From NCBI RefSeq assembly GCF_921293095.1, contig NC_060256.1, forward strand, positions 88,381,851 through 88,445,850: a stretch of DNA of 64,000 nt. Reading direction: 5' to 3'. This DNA comes from Ischnura elegans. Taxonomy: Eukaryota; Arthropoda; Insecta; Odonata; Coenagrionidae. Shown one piece after another: positions 1 to 11,049 of the stretch (the first letter of the stretch is position 1; every line of letters begins with the position of its first letter). Below the pieces are notes generated by a model, which worked only from the letters and a program-made list of their open reading frames with translations, made no database searches and was not told the DNA's origin. The position numbers and the translations under genes were made by a program.

Positions 1-106
1 AAAAATAGATATCGTCATTTAAAAATCTAAAAGCGTGAAACACATACTCCAGGAGTAATAATCTTTCGATTTAGGCAATAAAAAAATAATAGGAAACCAC
101 CCTATT
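1..106 (-). mobile_element. MITE family A, partial copy at window edge
   Basis: This is the reverse complement of the 5' end of a ~660-bp repeat also found at 8577-9243, 15288-18594 (split), 32244-32911 and 52596-53251. It ends at 106 with the family terminus CCACCCTATT, the inverted form of AATAGGGTGGTTTCC. The remainder lies outside the window. The family has no coding capacity. Confidence 0.85.
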
Positions 107-267
107 CAGCAATCTTTTGTCATGAACCTTAGTAAATTGCCATGGGAATCAAGGAAGCTGGATAGCGTAGTAGGAGAGCGGTCCATTGAGTTAAACTGGG
201 TGGAGGAGTGGGGATAGATCACGGGACAGTTACATTACATCCCATTCTTCCACCCACTTGCCATTCC

Positions 268-568
268 CAGGGGTGCATCTGGGAATTAAGGCTGGGGGGT
301 TTTTAGGCGCAACTAATACTGCAGAGTATGGGGGTATGCAATACCCACCAGGATAAGCCAGAGGTGCAGGGGCCCTCCCCCAGAAAAAAATTAAGCTAAA
401 TGGTGAGTTTTATGTCTTTGAGGGATATTTTATTAATACTTACGCTATTCAATTATTAATAATAATCCAATTAAGTAAAATCAATTAAATTTAAAAATAT
501 CTCTGAACTCTGGGGGGGAGGATTTAACCCCAAACCCAACCCCCCTCCCCCCTCTTACAGTGCCACTG
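268..568 (+). mobile_element. MITE family E copy
   Basis: A ~300-bp repeat starting CAGGGGTGCATCTGGG and ending near CAGTGCCACTG, with G-rich and C-rich subterminal blocks around an AT-rich core. The inverted copy is at 49208-49500, and shared blocks include AATTAAGGCTGGGGG and the 'gggtatgcaatacccacca' region. It is non-coding. The C-rich and G-rich ends could pair to form a foldback. Confidence 0.75.
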
Positions 569-1394
569 GTCATTCCTGCATCAATAGCAAACTCAATGGA
601 ACCCCTACCGCATTTGCCACAGAGGAGGTGACTGTTAGGAAGTCCTGTCAATTGGTCACATCTTTAGCCCTACGGCTGTGCCAAAAGCTTGAGCTATCCC
701 AATCTGTGCCCAAAAATTTGCTTTGGAGGCCAGAGCCTTTTTTTCTGCCTACGGGGTCAGAGCAACTAAAAGACCCTCACAATCTCCACCTGATTCTTTT
801 CCTGAGGGTCTGTGGGGAGGACCAACTAATGGATTATTGGACAATTTGGTAAAATTATTTCATCTAAAAAATATACAGAGATGGGGATTAACTGAAAGTA
901 ACTCAGTTACCACTAACACATACATTTCCAGACACCAGAATTTTTTACATGTAATAGTTACATTTGAAAAAATCTAACTATTACTTGTTATCTACTCACT
1001 GCTTTCTGAAAGTATAGCTGGACCGACTGGCATACGATAAGAACTTTATGTTAACTGACGTATTCCTATATACGTTTCTCTGCCAAAGTATCAACTAAAA
1101 GCAATGTGTTAAACTTGCATTTTAAGAAAACATACAATAGATCCTCCTGGGCCATAATATTGAATAGTCAAAAGATTTATTCCAATGAAAATTACCTCCA
1201 TTCCCATTAGGTTACCAACAATAACTGTACGACTGCCTTAACAGGAATTAACTGGTAAAATGTATTACTTATTACTTAGAATGCAATAAGCAAAACTATA
1301 ACTTTAAGAAAATATCATTCAAATGAAGAAAAATCTCCTGCATGAATCTCATAGGTAGTTTTCAACAGGTTTTACGAAAATTAACTGTAACAAA

Positions 1395-1935
1395 ATGATG
1401 AGGATAAGATGGATAGACCAAGTAAGTAATGAACAACTCCTAAGAAGAGTAGGAGAGAAGAGAAGCCTCATGAAAACCTTAATAAGAAGACAGAGCAACC
1501 AGGCCACATCTTGGGATGCCGATTTACAAAAATATTGGGGGGCCCAAACCGGGGATCTTGCCCTGTGAAATTTTATAAGTAGTGAGTTTTAAGCATTTTA
1601 GAAGAGTCATATTTTCAACATTAGAACCCTGATAACTCAAATCTTGATATCTAGACACTCCGGGGAAAATCGACAAGCCTGACACATTTTTTCCTCACAC
1701 CCATAACGAATTTTCGAGGGGGCTCAGGCCCCCTCAGGCACCATGGAGTCGGCGCAACTGTCTTGAGACATGATGGCCTGATGAAGACAATCGTTGAGGG
1801 ACAAGCAGATGGCAAGAATGTAAAAGGGAGACCTCAAACACAATATATGGAACAGGAAAAGAAGGATGTGAGAGAAAAGAAATAGGCGAGAAAAGATTTG
1901 CTCACAGGAAAATTGAGTGGAGAGCTACGCCAAAC
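1395..1935 (+). pseudogene. Non-LTR retrotransposon reverse transcriptase C-terminal remnant, interrupted
   Basis: Translation of 1395-1508 gives RIRWIDQVSNEQLLRRVGEK followed by RSLMKTLIRRQ. After an insertion, 1761-1880 gives RHDGLMKTIVEG, then GKNVKGRPQTQYMEQ. This is the post-reverse-transcriptase tail typical of arthropod Jockey/RTE-type LINE ORF2 proteins (pattern VSNEEVLRRVGEERSLL...GHILRHDGL...GRPR). Only the tail survives; stops and the inserted MITE (1517-1760) make it inactive. At the junction the LINE codons for G-H-I-L end on the left and resume with L-R-H on the right, which brackets the insertion exactly. Confidence 0.85.
1517..1760 (-). mobile_element. MITE family F (hAT-like) inserted in the LINE remnant
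   Basis: Its right end reads CCATGGAGTCGGCGCAACTG, matching the CAGTGGCGCCGACTCCATGG end of the intact copy at 13510-13862 in inverted orientation. The left part (TTACAAAAATATTGGGGGG) matches the other end of that copy, minus a few terminal bases. Flanks TCTTGGGA (1509-1516) and TCTTGAGA (1761-1768) are an 8-bp target duplication with one mismatch. It is non-coding. Confidence 0.8.
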
Positions 1936-2789
1936 CAATTTTAGGATTGTTGACCTATGATGGTGAGCTGTAACAGTATTAGCAACGATGTAGTTGCCTT
2001 TTGAAATTGTAACAGGTACTTGTAACTGAATATTAATTTGAAAAAATAACTCTAACTAAGAAGATTGAGAGGATAATCGAAGGACAGCCTAGAAACACTA
2101 AAGAATTGAATAAGCCCACTAACAAGCAAGTGAAGGACTAGCAATTGGGTAAGAAGGTAAGGTTTTCACATTGTCCCTCTCATAAAAGTCAGCCCTGATG
2201 GCAGCAGGGTAAATTCCTCACCTGCTAACCCTGGGGTGGCAGGTTTATGAGTCGCAGCTGAGAGGGTTTTTCACCACTCAGGAAGTGGTCATGTGTAAAA
2301 TTGTTGCGGTTCAATCCCTGGAAAATCTACACATGGGCCATGCCTTCTATGATTCCACCATAGGAGAGCACAAAGGTCAAAAAGAGGTAAAAAAAAATAA
2401 TTCTGAGGGCCAAAAACTCCTCACAATCCTGCATCGATCGTAACTATTTCCTTATAAAGTCTACCCATTCAGGTGTGACTGAGAGAAAGTTAGACATATG
2501 AAAATAAAATGTAATTTCACGTTTTCAGAGTTATTTTAAAGTGAACGAAGCATTTTGGCTCACAGTTTTAATGCTTATTTCCTTTTTGCATTGTGACCCA
2601 ACCACACTCTTCTGGATGGTCAAAGAAGATTCTAAAGATCCCAAGTAGCAAAATCTTGTGTAAAATTATTTTAAAATATATTGCGAGAACATTTTGAAAT
2701 GACTTTAACATTATTTTGAAAACATATTAGCTCTCCCTGTTTCAATGTTACAACCCTAGTATCACAATTTGTGTTCAGAGTATGCTCAA

Positions 2790-3060
2790 GGCATTTTCAA
2801 CACATATGTAAGATGTGTTCAACATAATTTGAGCACATGCTGAGCATATGTAAATGTCTGGCAAGGCATATGCTCAACATATGTTCAACACAAGTTTTCA
2901 ACATATGCTCAGCATGTTTTCCACACATGCTCAGCATATGTTTTTAACATATCCTCAGCATATTACCCACTTATGCTCAACATATGTTTTTAACATACGC
3001 TCAGCATATTACCCACTTATGCCCAACATATGTTTTTAACATATGCCCATCATTCTCCCA
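2790..3060. repeat. Degenerate tandem repeat of CATATG/GCTCAACATATG units
   Basis: The motif (a/c)ATATGCTCAACATATGTT recurs about every 20-46 bp; one clear 46-bp period spans 2972-3040. Each unit is self-complementary around CATATG, so both strands look alike. The 61-codon ORF across it is a by-product of the repeat. It lies just inside the left end of the inner inverted-repeat element. Confidence 0.75.
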
Positions 3061-5640
3061 CGGAAGGTGTACAAAGGGTTTACGAAGACAATCCAGAAAA
3101 GAGGATGGAGAGAGAAGGGCAAACAAGAGGTATGCAGTCATTATTACCTTTTTCCTGTGACGAAATTGTATGAGTAGGCAAGGGTGAAAGGTACATTAGG
3201 GTAATAGCGACTGCCTGCAAAACATTCATGTTGTCTAACCCTTCAACATCCTCTTTAGCCCTGTCATCGTACAGCTCTCACCAGCTCCACTGCACATGTG
3301 CATCTGAAAGCATTACACTCCACACTGCTAGATTACAACGTACGAAAGATTGAACAAACAAGGAAAAGGGCTAAGGCATGTTTTAGTGACATTAATAAGA
3401 ATATTGATACATAGGTGGTATCATGAGCCACTAATGCTTTAGCCCAAATTATTTGTAATTATTAAAGTCTACTGCAACTTTATCCTTTGATGGAGCTCCT
3501 ACGGAATATGTAATCAATTGGTAGATAATGGATTACATAGGATATAATAGGAAAATCAAGTATGACATAGTTCTGCAATTTGATAATGAAGTAGATTTAT
3601 TCTAATAAAAAAATATAAGCATTTAACATTATCAACAAATATTTCAAGCCTATTCTTTTCCTTGATTTCTCTCAGTCTTCTTCAGGCAGCATGACCATCG
3701 TAGCCACTCCCCAGTTACCTCAAGAAAGGCACATTTATCAGCACTGCTAAACATAAGACAAGAGTGGAGAGCATCTGTAGATAAAAATAAACAGAAATCA
3801 ATATTTATCCACTAAAAAAGCACTAAACAGCAAAAAATTATTACTTCTTTAACCTGAAAATGGTGAATATTGACATCTTTCATGAATGATAAATTAACAT
3901 TAAGTAGCAAAATTTAAAATTTGCATGTGTCAGACTAAGGAGAGGAAGTAGCAGTAAGGGAAGTATTGCATCATAAGTTCACACAATATGTAATGTAACA
4001 GTTATTCATGTCAGCTAGTGTATATACATTGGTCTTAAATATCAATAATCCTACAATACATTTCCATGTAAGTCCATCATCATAATACAATTATTGAGTG
4101 CTAGATGAAGATAATACTCATAGATTAGTGAGGTCATGAACATTTTAAGACACCGATTCCTTTCCATGCAAGAGGGTGAAGTTCTTCAAAAAATAAAAAT
4201 GTCATTTTTTTACATGACTAAACCGACATTTCTCATTAACAGATTTTGCATTGCTTAAAATATGTAATGAAATATGGAAAGCAAGAAAATTATGATGAAC
4301 CTGAGAATATCATGTTTAACAGAACAAACGGTTCAATTGACAACATTAAATTTAATTCCACTATAATGTGGTGCCTTATATTCCATAAAAAATCGCTTAA
4401 GATACACATTATGTGACTTTGGTCTCTAATGTCCATGAAATTATAAATACCAATGGGCATATGGTGTATGTCTTGAAATCCGTGAAACCCAAGCAATATA
4501 TATGCCAGATTTGGTTAGTATTTGAGGCACGAACCACAGGAATACTGTAGATACTGCAAATCAACTCGATTATTTTTGTCCCCTTACTTCTGAGTGAATC
4601 ACCTTAGAGCTAAAGTAAATTTTTAGTAATCTGATGGAAAAACTAACGACAGTACGTATCATGCACACCTTTTGAGCCATCCCCATGGGTAACCTATGCA
4701 AATTCTTTGCTTCGTTCCCTCATCTCATAGTGCAACTGTGTTAACATGATTCCTAGTCGAGACTACTCATATTTCCTGTTAGCACTTCGCTGCGACAGTT
4801 ATTCACAAAATAAGTTCGTTAATGATACTTGGTTACAAATTAGTTAATTATGCCTCAAAATGATACCATGAAAGGGAGGGGTAATTCATCATCCAGATTA
4901 GCATTCATGAAATGGTGCAGTTATCATAATTTTATGGCCTTGTTACAATATTAGCATGAACAAAAAAAAGAGTTTATGAATAGATTCACAAACGAAATTA
5001 GAACAGGCTCTAAGCCTTGACCAAGAATTTATTACTTCCTTCACATTTTATTGTGGCTATGATTGATTTTGATCGAACATTTTTGTACTCACTCGGTTAC
5101 ATGCATCATATTCGATCCAAGTATTTACATTGGGCAGGAATAACTTATTATGGCATTTACGACCACAATTCAGTTCATATATAGCCATTCAGAACTTTTA
5201 CCATACCACACAAGAACAGTTAGAACTAAAATAGTAATATCATACATGCATCCGTTCATAAACAGCCATTGAGAACTTTTACGATATCACACAAGAACAG
5301 CTAGTATACTAATTGTAAAATAGTAATTTCATATATTTATCTACCAATGTACTTACATTTCATGTTTCTAGATGATTCCGAGGTAACTGGGCTCTCTCCT
5401 CTTGTAGAAAGTTAAAGTTTCCCAACGTACACAACGTGCGATTTGAGCAATGAAATCACAGCAACATGAACACACACAACAACGTCAACGCATGCGTCTC
5501 GCTCTTCAATTATTTTAAAAGCGTTAAAATTATGAATTGATATACCTACTTGAATTAGAATAAACTAGAACTAGATATATTCCTTTACATTAATTATAAA
5601 ACTAGCATGCAGTATTCGAATCCTGATCGCTCATTTGTCG
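3061..5640. other. AT-rich interior with no gene seen
   Basis: I found no convincing coding potential, tRNA or further inverted-repeat element here. A short segment is duplicated at 5178-5232 and 5258-5312 (both contain AGCCATT.AGAACTTTTAC and ACACAAGAACAG). It is probably internal sequence of the large element spanning 2639-7369. Confidence 0.4.
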
Positions 5641-5684
5641 ACGAAATATTTCTCAGAACGCATAGATATTTTCTTGAAAATATT

Positions 5685-5884
5685 CTCAACATATTTCGTT
5701 GAACACATGTGGAGCATATGTCTACGTGTATATGCTCAACATATTTCGTTGAACACATGTGGGGCATATGTCTACGTATATATGCTCAACATATTTCGTT
5801 GAACACATGTAGGGCATATGTCTACGTATATATGCTCAACATATTTCGTTGAACACATGTGGAGCATATTTCTATGAAAATATG
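5685..5884. repeat. 50-bp tandem repeat, about four copies
   Basis: The unit starts CTCAACATATTTCGTTGAAC and continues ACATGTGGAGCATATGTCTA, at exact 50-bp spacing (starts 5685, 5735, 5785, 5835). Copies differ by only a few bases. Related, more diverged CATATG-rich sequence continues to about 6040 and matches the repeat at 2790-3060 in inverted sense, so the two arrays form the subterminal arms of the inner element. Confidence 0.9.
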
Positions 5885-6859
5885 CTCAACACATCGTCGA
5901 AACATATGCTGGAAATATGTCAAGCATATGTTGAAAACATGTGGTTTTAAACATCTGTTGAACATATTTTAAGCATATGCTCATGTTGTGTACAACACAT
6001 ATTTCCCTAAAATAATCTGAGCATATGCCCAACATTTCTTGTGCTACTAGGGAAATCTTTTTTTCATTATTTCGAAATGATTTTAACTTAGGTTTAAAAT
6101 ATGTCTAACTCTTGAAGGAGCTATGAATTATACTTTTTTAAATTGTTTTAAAATCCTGGTAACTAATTCAGCCTCCTTTTAAAATGATTAATTGTTATGT
6201 AAATATGATAAAAGTAAACATGTTTGAAATTACTAACTGTGCCAGAAACAGTAAAAAAAATTCTCCCACCTAATAATTATCCTACCCACATAATAGACAA
6301 GCATGCATGATTATTTCGAATGAAGTAGTACAAGCATCGTGAGAATAAAGGAATCTCCTTATCTGCGTGCTTTCACTGAATGGCCACCATCACCTGAGAT
6401 ATTCGCAAGTCAGATGTCCTTGATGAAATTATGAGACATTTGTAATCCTAGATGTCAGAAATTCAGGACTTATCCCTTTTTGCAACAAAGCACAAATTGA
6501 GAGTGTTTCCAGGCATTGCTTAATTGCATTCTCAGATCATTCAATGTCCATCTTTTGATGATATGCCTTCATTATGGGATATTTTCCCATAAATTCATTA
6601 TTTTAAATTTCTAGAAATCTTATGGAAACCGCCAAAAAATACCATTTTGTGGATTTCAAGAAGTCCTAATAAAAACTAAATTTAAACTCACTTTTGAAAA
6701 TAGGATTCAATTTTGGTAGAAAAAGTCTCCAAAATCATCTGTATTACTTGTTTTATGTATATAGCTACTTGTCAGTTATTCACATTCAACTCAAAGGAAT
6801 GAGAATTTTTATACTGGTTTATTTTATCACATTGTCAAGACGATTATACGTACCAATGA

Positions 6860-7060
6860 TTATTTATATGAATGTTTTAAAATGATTTCAAAATGATTAC
6901 CTAATTATTTCAGAATTATGTTAAAATGCTTTAAAGTTATGTTGAAAATGATTTCAACATTACGTTAAAATGATTTCAACATTATGTTAAAATGATCAGA
7001 TAATAATTATCAAATTATTTCAAAATGTGTGAAAAATAATTTAGAAATAAATAAATTAAA
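6860..7060. repeat. Short-period AT-rich repeat
   Basis: Repeated AAAATGATTTCAACATTATGTT-like units at ~20-25 bp spacing, imperfect, within the right flank of the large inverted-repeat element. Similar units occur at 2690-2720. It is non-coding. Confidence 0.6.
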
Positions 7061-8364
7061 ATAATGTTCACATAATAATTTTTCTGTGAAATTAAAAAAG
7101 GAACATTTTATGCAAAAAATAAGCCATTACTTCCTACATATCCATGTACATGTACTATCAACAAAATGAGATCAAACGGTACAAGACTTAAAAAGACCAA
7201 CACCTAATAAATTATTTTAAAATTATTTGAAAATCTTGAAAAGTCATGAATTTAGCCATCTTATGATTATAACATATACTTATGATACGTTGATAGGCAC
7301 ATAAGATGATTTTAAAATTATTTGAAATAATTTTAAAATCATATTTCAATATTCTTTTGCTACTTGGGACGATATTTCGATGGTAAAAGAAACTGAGGAA
7401 AATACACCAAAAAGAATTTTTTCCCCCTGACACCATGATCCAAGGAAAATCCCTTTGAGTTGTTCAAAAAGAAATCATTAACATGTGGGATGAATGAAGG
7501 CATGTAAACAAAAATATAAACACAAAAGAAAACTAAACAAAGAAAAAGTTGTCCGAGAAGCATTGGGTACCATCAACCAGTAAAAATCTATTCACAGTAA
7601 GTGATGCTTCACCAATTTTCAGTATTTTGAAGATGACTTAGTTGATATTTTTAAGACATTTTAAAAAACAATCCTAATCTTCTCTGTTCATGAAGTAAAT
7701 ACATTGTGAATTAATTAATAATCACAGTGAAAAATGATTCAAGTAGGTATGTTCTTGAACTGCCAACCTAACAATTTAAAAATATTCTGGTTAACACCTT
7801 TTTCAGTCACTTTTTATCCATGGATGACCAAAGTAAAACCACTCACCATATGGTGACCTGTCTGACCTCTTATAGACGTCTTCATGACCTTTGCATTCTC
7901 CTTGGGCAGGGGAAAAATGGACCAGGGACAGAATTGTCAGATTCATAGTAATAATGTGAATAAAAGAAAGCATTTGGGCCCAAGGGAAGAGTTGAGCCTT
8001 GGAGAGCAGGTAGGAAGAGTCAATCTAACGTTTTTGTTAAGTTTTTATGCAGTCACTGGCACACTTGAACATACAGGTTTCTCACAGCTGAAGAGTTAAG
8101 CTAGGTGGACTCAGGCACAGTTCCAGCAAGCATGGGTCCCATCCCATTAACATTCTGGTTTTACACCAGCTTGGTAACAAATGGGAAGCTTTAGTAAAGG
8201 GAATGTTGGATGAAGATCTACCGGACCCAGATCTATGGATATATGATGGAGCCCTAAGATCCACAGTAAAGTCAAGGAAAGAAAACCTGAGGCATTTAAG
8301 GGCAAAGGTATTTAAACATTTCAATGTCATTAAATGAGAGTGACATACAGGTAATGCCGCATGG

Positions 8365-8576
8365 CGTAGTGGAGATTGCCCCGACGTTTCGTGACCGACT
8401 GCTGGTCACTTCTTCAAGGGAATGATGCTGGGATTTGGTTCTTGCTACCTTTTTATTTCAGGTGGGAGGGGTGGGTGGAGGGTGGGAGGAGTTGGGACTG
8501 GAGGGGGAAGATGACGAAATGTTGTGGATGACTGAGTTCCATGCACTTCTGATTCTCAATCCGGTATCTCTGATAT
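8365..8576 (-). pseudogene. Penelope-like element 3' part: C-terminus and hammerhead-like motif
   Basis: On the minus strand this continues the Penelope-like coding remnant of 9244-9427 after an interrupting MITE. 8576 downward translates as RDTGLRIRSAWNSVI and then a Ser/Pro-rich stretch to a stop. Further downstream (8423-8370) are TTGAAGA, a potential stem AGTGACC/GGTCAC, and GAAACGTC. That order (CUGANGA-like box, stem II, GAAAC) resembles the hammerhead ribozyme motifs described at ends of Penelope-like elements. The first box is TTGAAGA rather than CTGANGA, so ribozyme activity is doubtful. Confidence 0.6.
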
Positions 8577-9243
8577 AATAGGGTGCTTTCCTGTAATTAT
8601 TTTATTGCCTAAATCGAAACACTATTACTCCTGGAGTACGTATTTCAAGCTTTTCGATTTTTTAATGACGATATCTATTTTTCGCTATTGAACGAAAAAT
8701 GAAAATTTTCAAGCGCGCGAAAACGCAACGGCTAAGAATGAATGCTGGGAAAACTCCATGTGACGTCGTTCTGGTTCCCGCTGCCGCAAGTGAGGTGACC
8801 TTGAGGCGAGGCTTTGAGCGCTGATACGACGCAGGATGCTAGCAGGTAGCAGAGTACCCTGCTAGCTGGTAGCGCTTGGCTTAAATAAGGATTATTAATA
8901 CCTTATCAAACGAAGGAAACTTTCTGAACTTAGGTATTTTTAATGTGTGATTATTAAGACATGTTTCCCTGAGCTCTGTGCGTCATGCATGCATTGGTAA
9001 TCTCAGACGATGTAAAACTCATATCTACTCGTATAGAAACTAGGTCCCTGTGATGTCACGTGGAGTGGCATCGCATGGGCGCCAATCTGGCCTTTTTCAA
9101 ATGAGGATAAAATTGACCATTGCCATTCGTCTAAACCGGTATTTTTAAAACCAAATAATTTGTATATTATGAATACACAATTGGTGGGTAACGAATCGCA
9201 ATCGATGCCTTTCGTTTTCTTTGATGAAGGAAACTATCTTATT
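8577..9243 (+). mobile_element. MITE family A, full-length copy inside a Penelope-like remnant
   Basis: ~667 bp running from AATAGGGTGCTTTCCTG to GGAAACTATCTTATT (family termini AATAGGGTGGTTTCCT / AGGAAACTACCCTATT). Internal landmarks shared with the other copies are GCTAGCAGGTAGC, the CRE-like box (mutated here to TGATGTCACGTG at 9051) and AACCAAATAATTTGTATATT. There is no ORF; it is presumably mobilised in trans by a DNA transposase not present here. Confidence 0.9.
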
Positions 9244-9427
9244 ATTCTTGTTCCTTTTTATTTCTATGGCTTCATGGATGAGTCGGGCTTTAAAATGTTT
9301 TACCCTTGCGATGACTCTTGATTTTTCGAAATCGATCGTAGTGGCTTCGTGCTCTGCTATGGCAGACTTTGAAGAGTAACCCAGTTGAATGGCCCGCTTA
9401 TGCTCTTCTAGTCGAGTTTGACCTCTT
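9244..9427 (-). pseudogene. Penelope-like element GIY-YIG endonuclease remnant
   Basis: On the minus strand, 9425-9244 is an open stretch reading TRLEEHKRAIQLGYSSKSAI, then AEHEATTIDFEKSRVIARVK, and ending HEAIEIKRNKN. The spacing of R..EH.RAI, K(S)AIAEH and the later glutamate (EAIEIKR) matches the C-terminal GIY-YIG nuclease region of Penelope-like retroelements, which nicks target DNA for insertion. The N-terminal GIY-YIG motif and the reverse transcriptase are not seen. The reading frame resumes across the inserted MITE at 8576 (RDTGLRIRSAWNSV), so this is one fragment cut in two. Confidence 0.85.
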
Positions 9428-9475
9428 CAATCAAGAAATTTCACTGTCATTCTGGCCAATAAAAATATTCTCATC

Positions 9476-10040
9476 CTATGCTTAACATATGTTCAACACA
9501 TTTTGCATGTGCTCCGCATCTGCTGAAAACAAATTTTGCTGCTAAGGACAACTGGTATCAATTAAAGCAACAGGCAAACTTATGCAATCCCAGTCAACAA
9601 AACAATTTTGGCCACAATGTGGCCATAGTGGGTTGTCCTTGTGGCCCCATAATGGTTTTGACCCCCGGCCATGTTATGACCAAAGTGTGGCCCGCCATAA
9701 TGTGGCTAATGTATGAACAGTACACTTTCTTTATATCAATAGGAACAACCAACTTACATTTTAATAACTCACCAACAAACCCTTATCAATAACAACCGTA
9801 TTATACTTATGTTTACAAATGTTTCGTTTGCCAATCTGCGGCCTTCCTGAGACGGTCCGAAGTGTGGCCATAGTTGCGCAAGTGTTTATTGGCAAGCCAA
9901 ACTACAGCTTGCGGGATGACACCCACAGTCGGGCCATAATGCAACAAGCTGTGGCTAGCGATAGCTATAGTTGCCACAGGTAAACCACAACTCGGATCCA
10001 TTGTGGCCATAATTGCTCTGTTGTGCGTCTGAGATAGCAT
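9476..10040. repeat. Unclassified repeat rich in TGTGGCCATA motifs
   Basis: 9476-9545 repeats the CATATGTTCAACACA / TTTGCTGCTAAGGA end sequences of the element at 2754-6052. From 9600 to 10020 the motif (t)GTGGCCATAnT recurs on both strands (for example 9618, 9866, 10004), giving a dyad-rich block. Two overlapping ~75-105-codon ORFs follow from the repeats and have no protein-like features. It is probably a non-autonomous element of unknown class. Confidence 0.45.
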
Positions 10041-10780
10041 CAGGTGATACCAAATGTAAAGTTTATATGCATTCTAAAATATAATTTCACCTCCAATGTA
10101 AGAACAAAGCATATCTACCTATAATATGTAATATTTTCAACCATCGTCAAACATAAAAAACATTTAAAAATATTTACAAAAAGATTTTTAATAAATACCC
10201 ATAACTTTCTGTAGACATAAAGATATTAATTAAGACCTCATTCAACGCATGTTAACTATATTTAAGCATGTCTAAAATGTGCAAAATACGCAGATGTTAT
10301 ATATATGCGCTGTGATGCAAGGTAAAAGACTTAACTTACCAAAATTATAGCATAAATAAAAGGAAGGAAATAGCAATTGTGGGCCGGCATTGCTTAATAC
10401 CATTGGCGTGTTTGATCGACGAAAGAATATTTCTACCAAAAATTTCTCATCCAGCTAAGCTTGAATTAAACATACCCCCAACCGAACTGCTTCCTCAATG
10501 GGGTCACTTCTCATCACAATTAATATGCACTCCAAGTTTTTAAGTGAAGTCCACCACACACGAAATAGTCTCCGAGGCCTTGGGCAGCGTAATAACAACT
10601 GAATACACGATCCAGAACAAGTTTAATGCCATTATTACGGTTTCTCCTTTTGAAAATTGAATACTACTACAATAAAGACTTTATTTGGAATCAGATATCC
10701 AAGAGGAGATGAATTCAATCAAATACAACCAATTCAATTTTTGAACTTGACAGCGCTAGCGCCAAGGCCATCCACCAGAG
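10041..10780. other. Intergenic, nothing recognised
   Basis: AT-rich sequence with no gene, RNA or element termini that I can identify. It lies upstream of the main gene and may hold its distal regulatory DNA. Confidence 0.4.
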
Positions 10781-11032
10781 TAACAACAGCGCAACGAAAA
10801 GAGTAACGCGATTAATTGGGCGTTATAAACAGTTTCGTGAGACTGATGGAATGTGTGCCGTGGGTGTATATATTTGGCTGAATTGCGAAAGAATAATTGT
10901 TGATTTTGATGTTTGTTAAAAGTTGTGATGCCGGTGAGATGTTTTGTCCATCTGCATGTTTTTTAACGATGGAATAATCGAAATGTTAGAAGTATTGCAT
11001 TCCGTAGTTGAAATCACCGAATTTTTTTCAAC
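10781..11032 (+). promoter_or_regulatory. Putative promoter/5' UTR of the main gene with short uORFs
   Basis: Directly upstream of the first coding exon. Two short upstream ORFs occur: 10846-10881 (12 codons including stop) and 10928-10966 (13 codons including stop). An in-frame TGA 24 nt before the main ATG supports 11033 as the true start. No TATA box is certain (TATATATT at 10867 is AT-rich but unproven), and the transcription start is unknown, so whether both uORFs are transcribed is inference. Confidence 0.4.
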
Positions 11033-11049
11033 ATGAAGAGGGATATCAG
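11033..11049 (+). CDS. Main gene exon 1 (start codon exon)
   Basis: 17 coding nt giving MKRDI plus two bases of an Arg codon. The ATG context TTCAACATGA fits arthropod start preference. The donor is CAG|GTAATT. The split codon AG+G joins exactly to exon 2 at 12041. An in-frame stop 24 nt upstream rules out an upstream extension in this exon. Confidence 0.75.

Larger units (their letters stand above)
2639..7369. mobile_element. Large AT-rich inverted-repeat-bounded element, probably nested
   Basis: The outer ends are perfect 15-bp inverted repeats, TCCCAAGTAGCAAAA (2639-2653) and TTTTGCTACTTGGGA (7355-7369). A second, inner pair lies at 2754-2767 (CCCTAGTATCACAA) and 6039-6052 (TTGTGCTACTAGGG), matching at 13 of 14 bases. 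The flanks between the outer and inner ends share runs such as AAATGATTTCAACATTATG. The simplest reading is one AT-rich element inside a related one. No transposase is visible; short ORFs here have no recognisable features. Confidence 0.5.
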
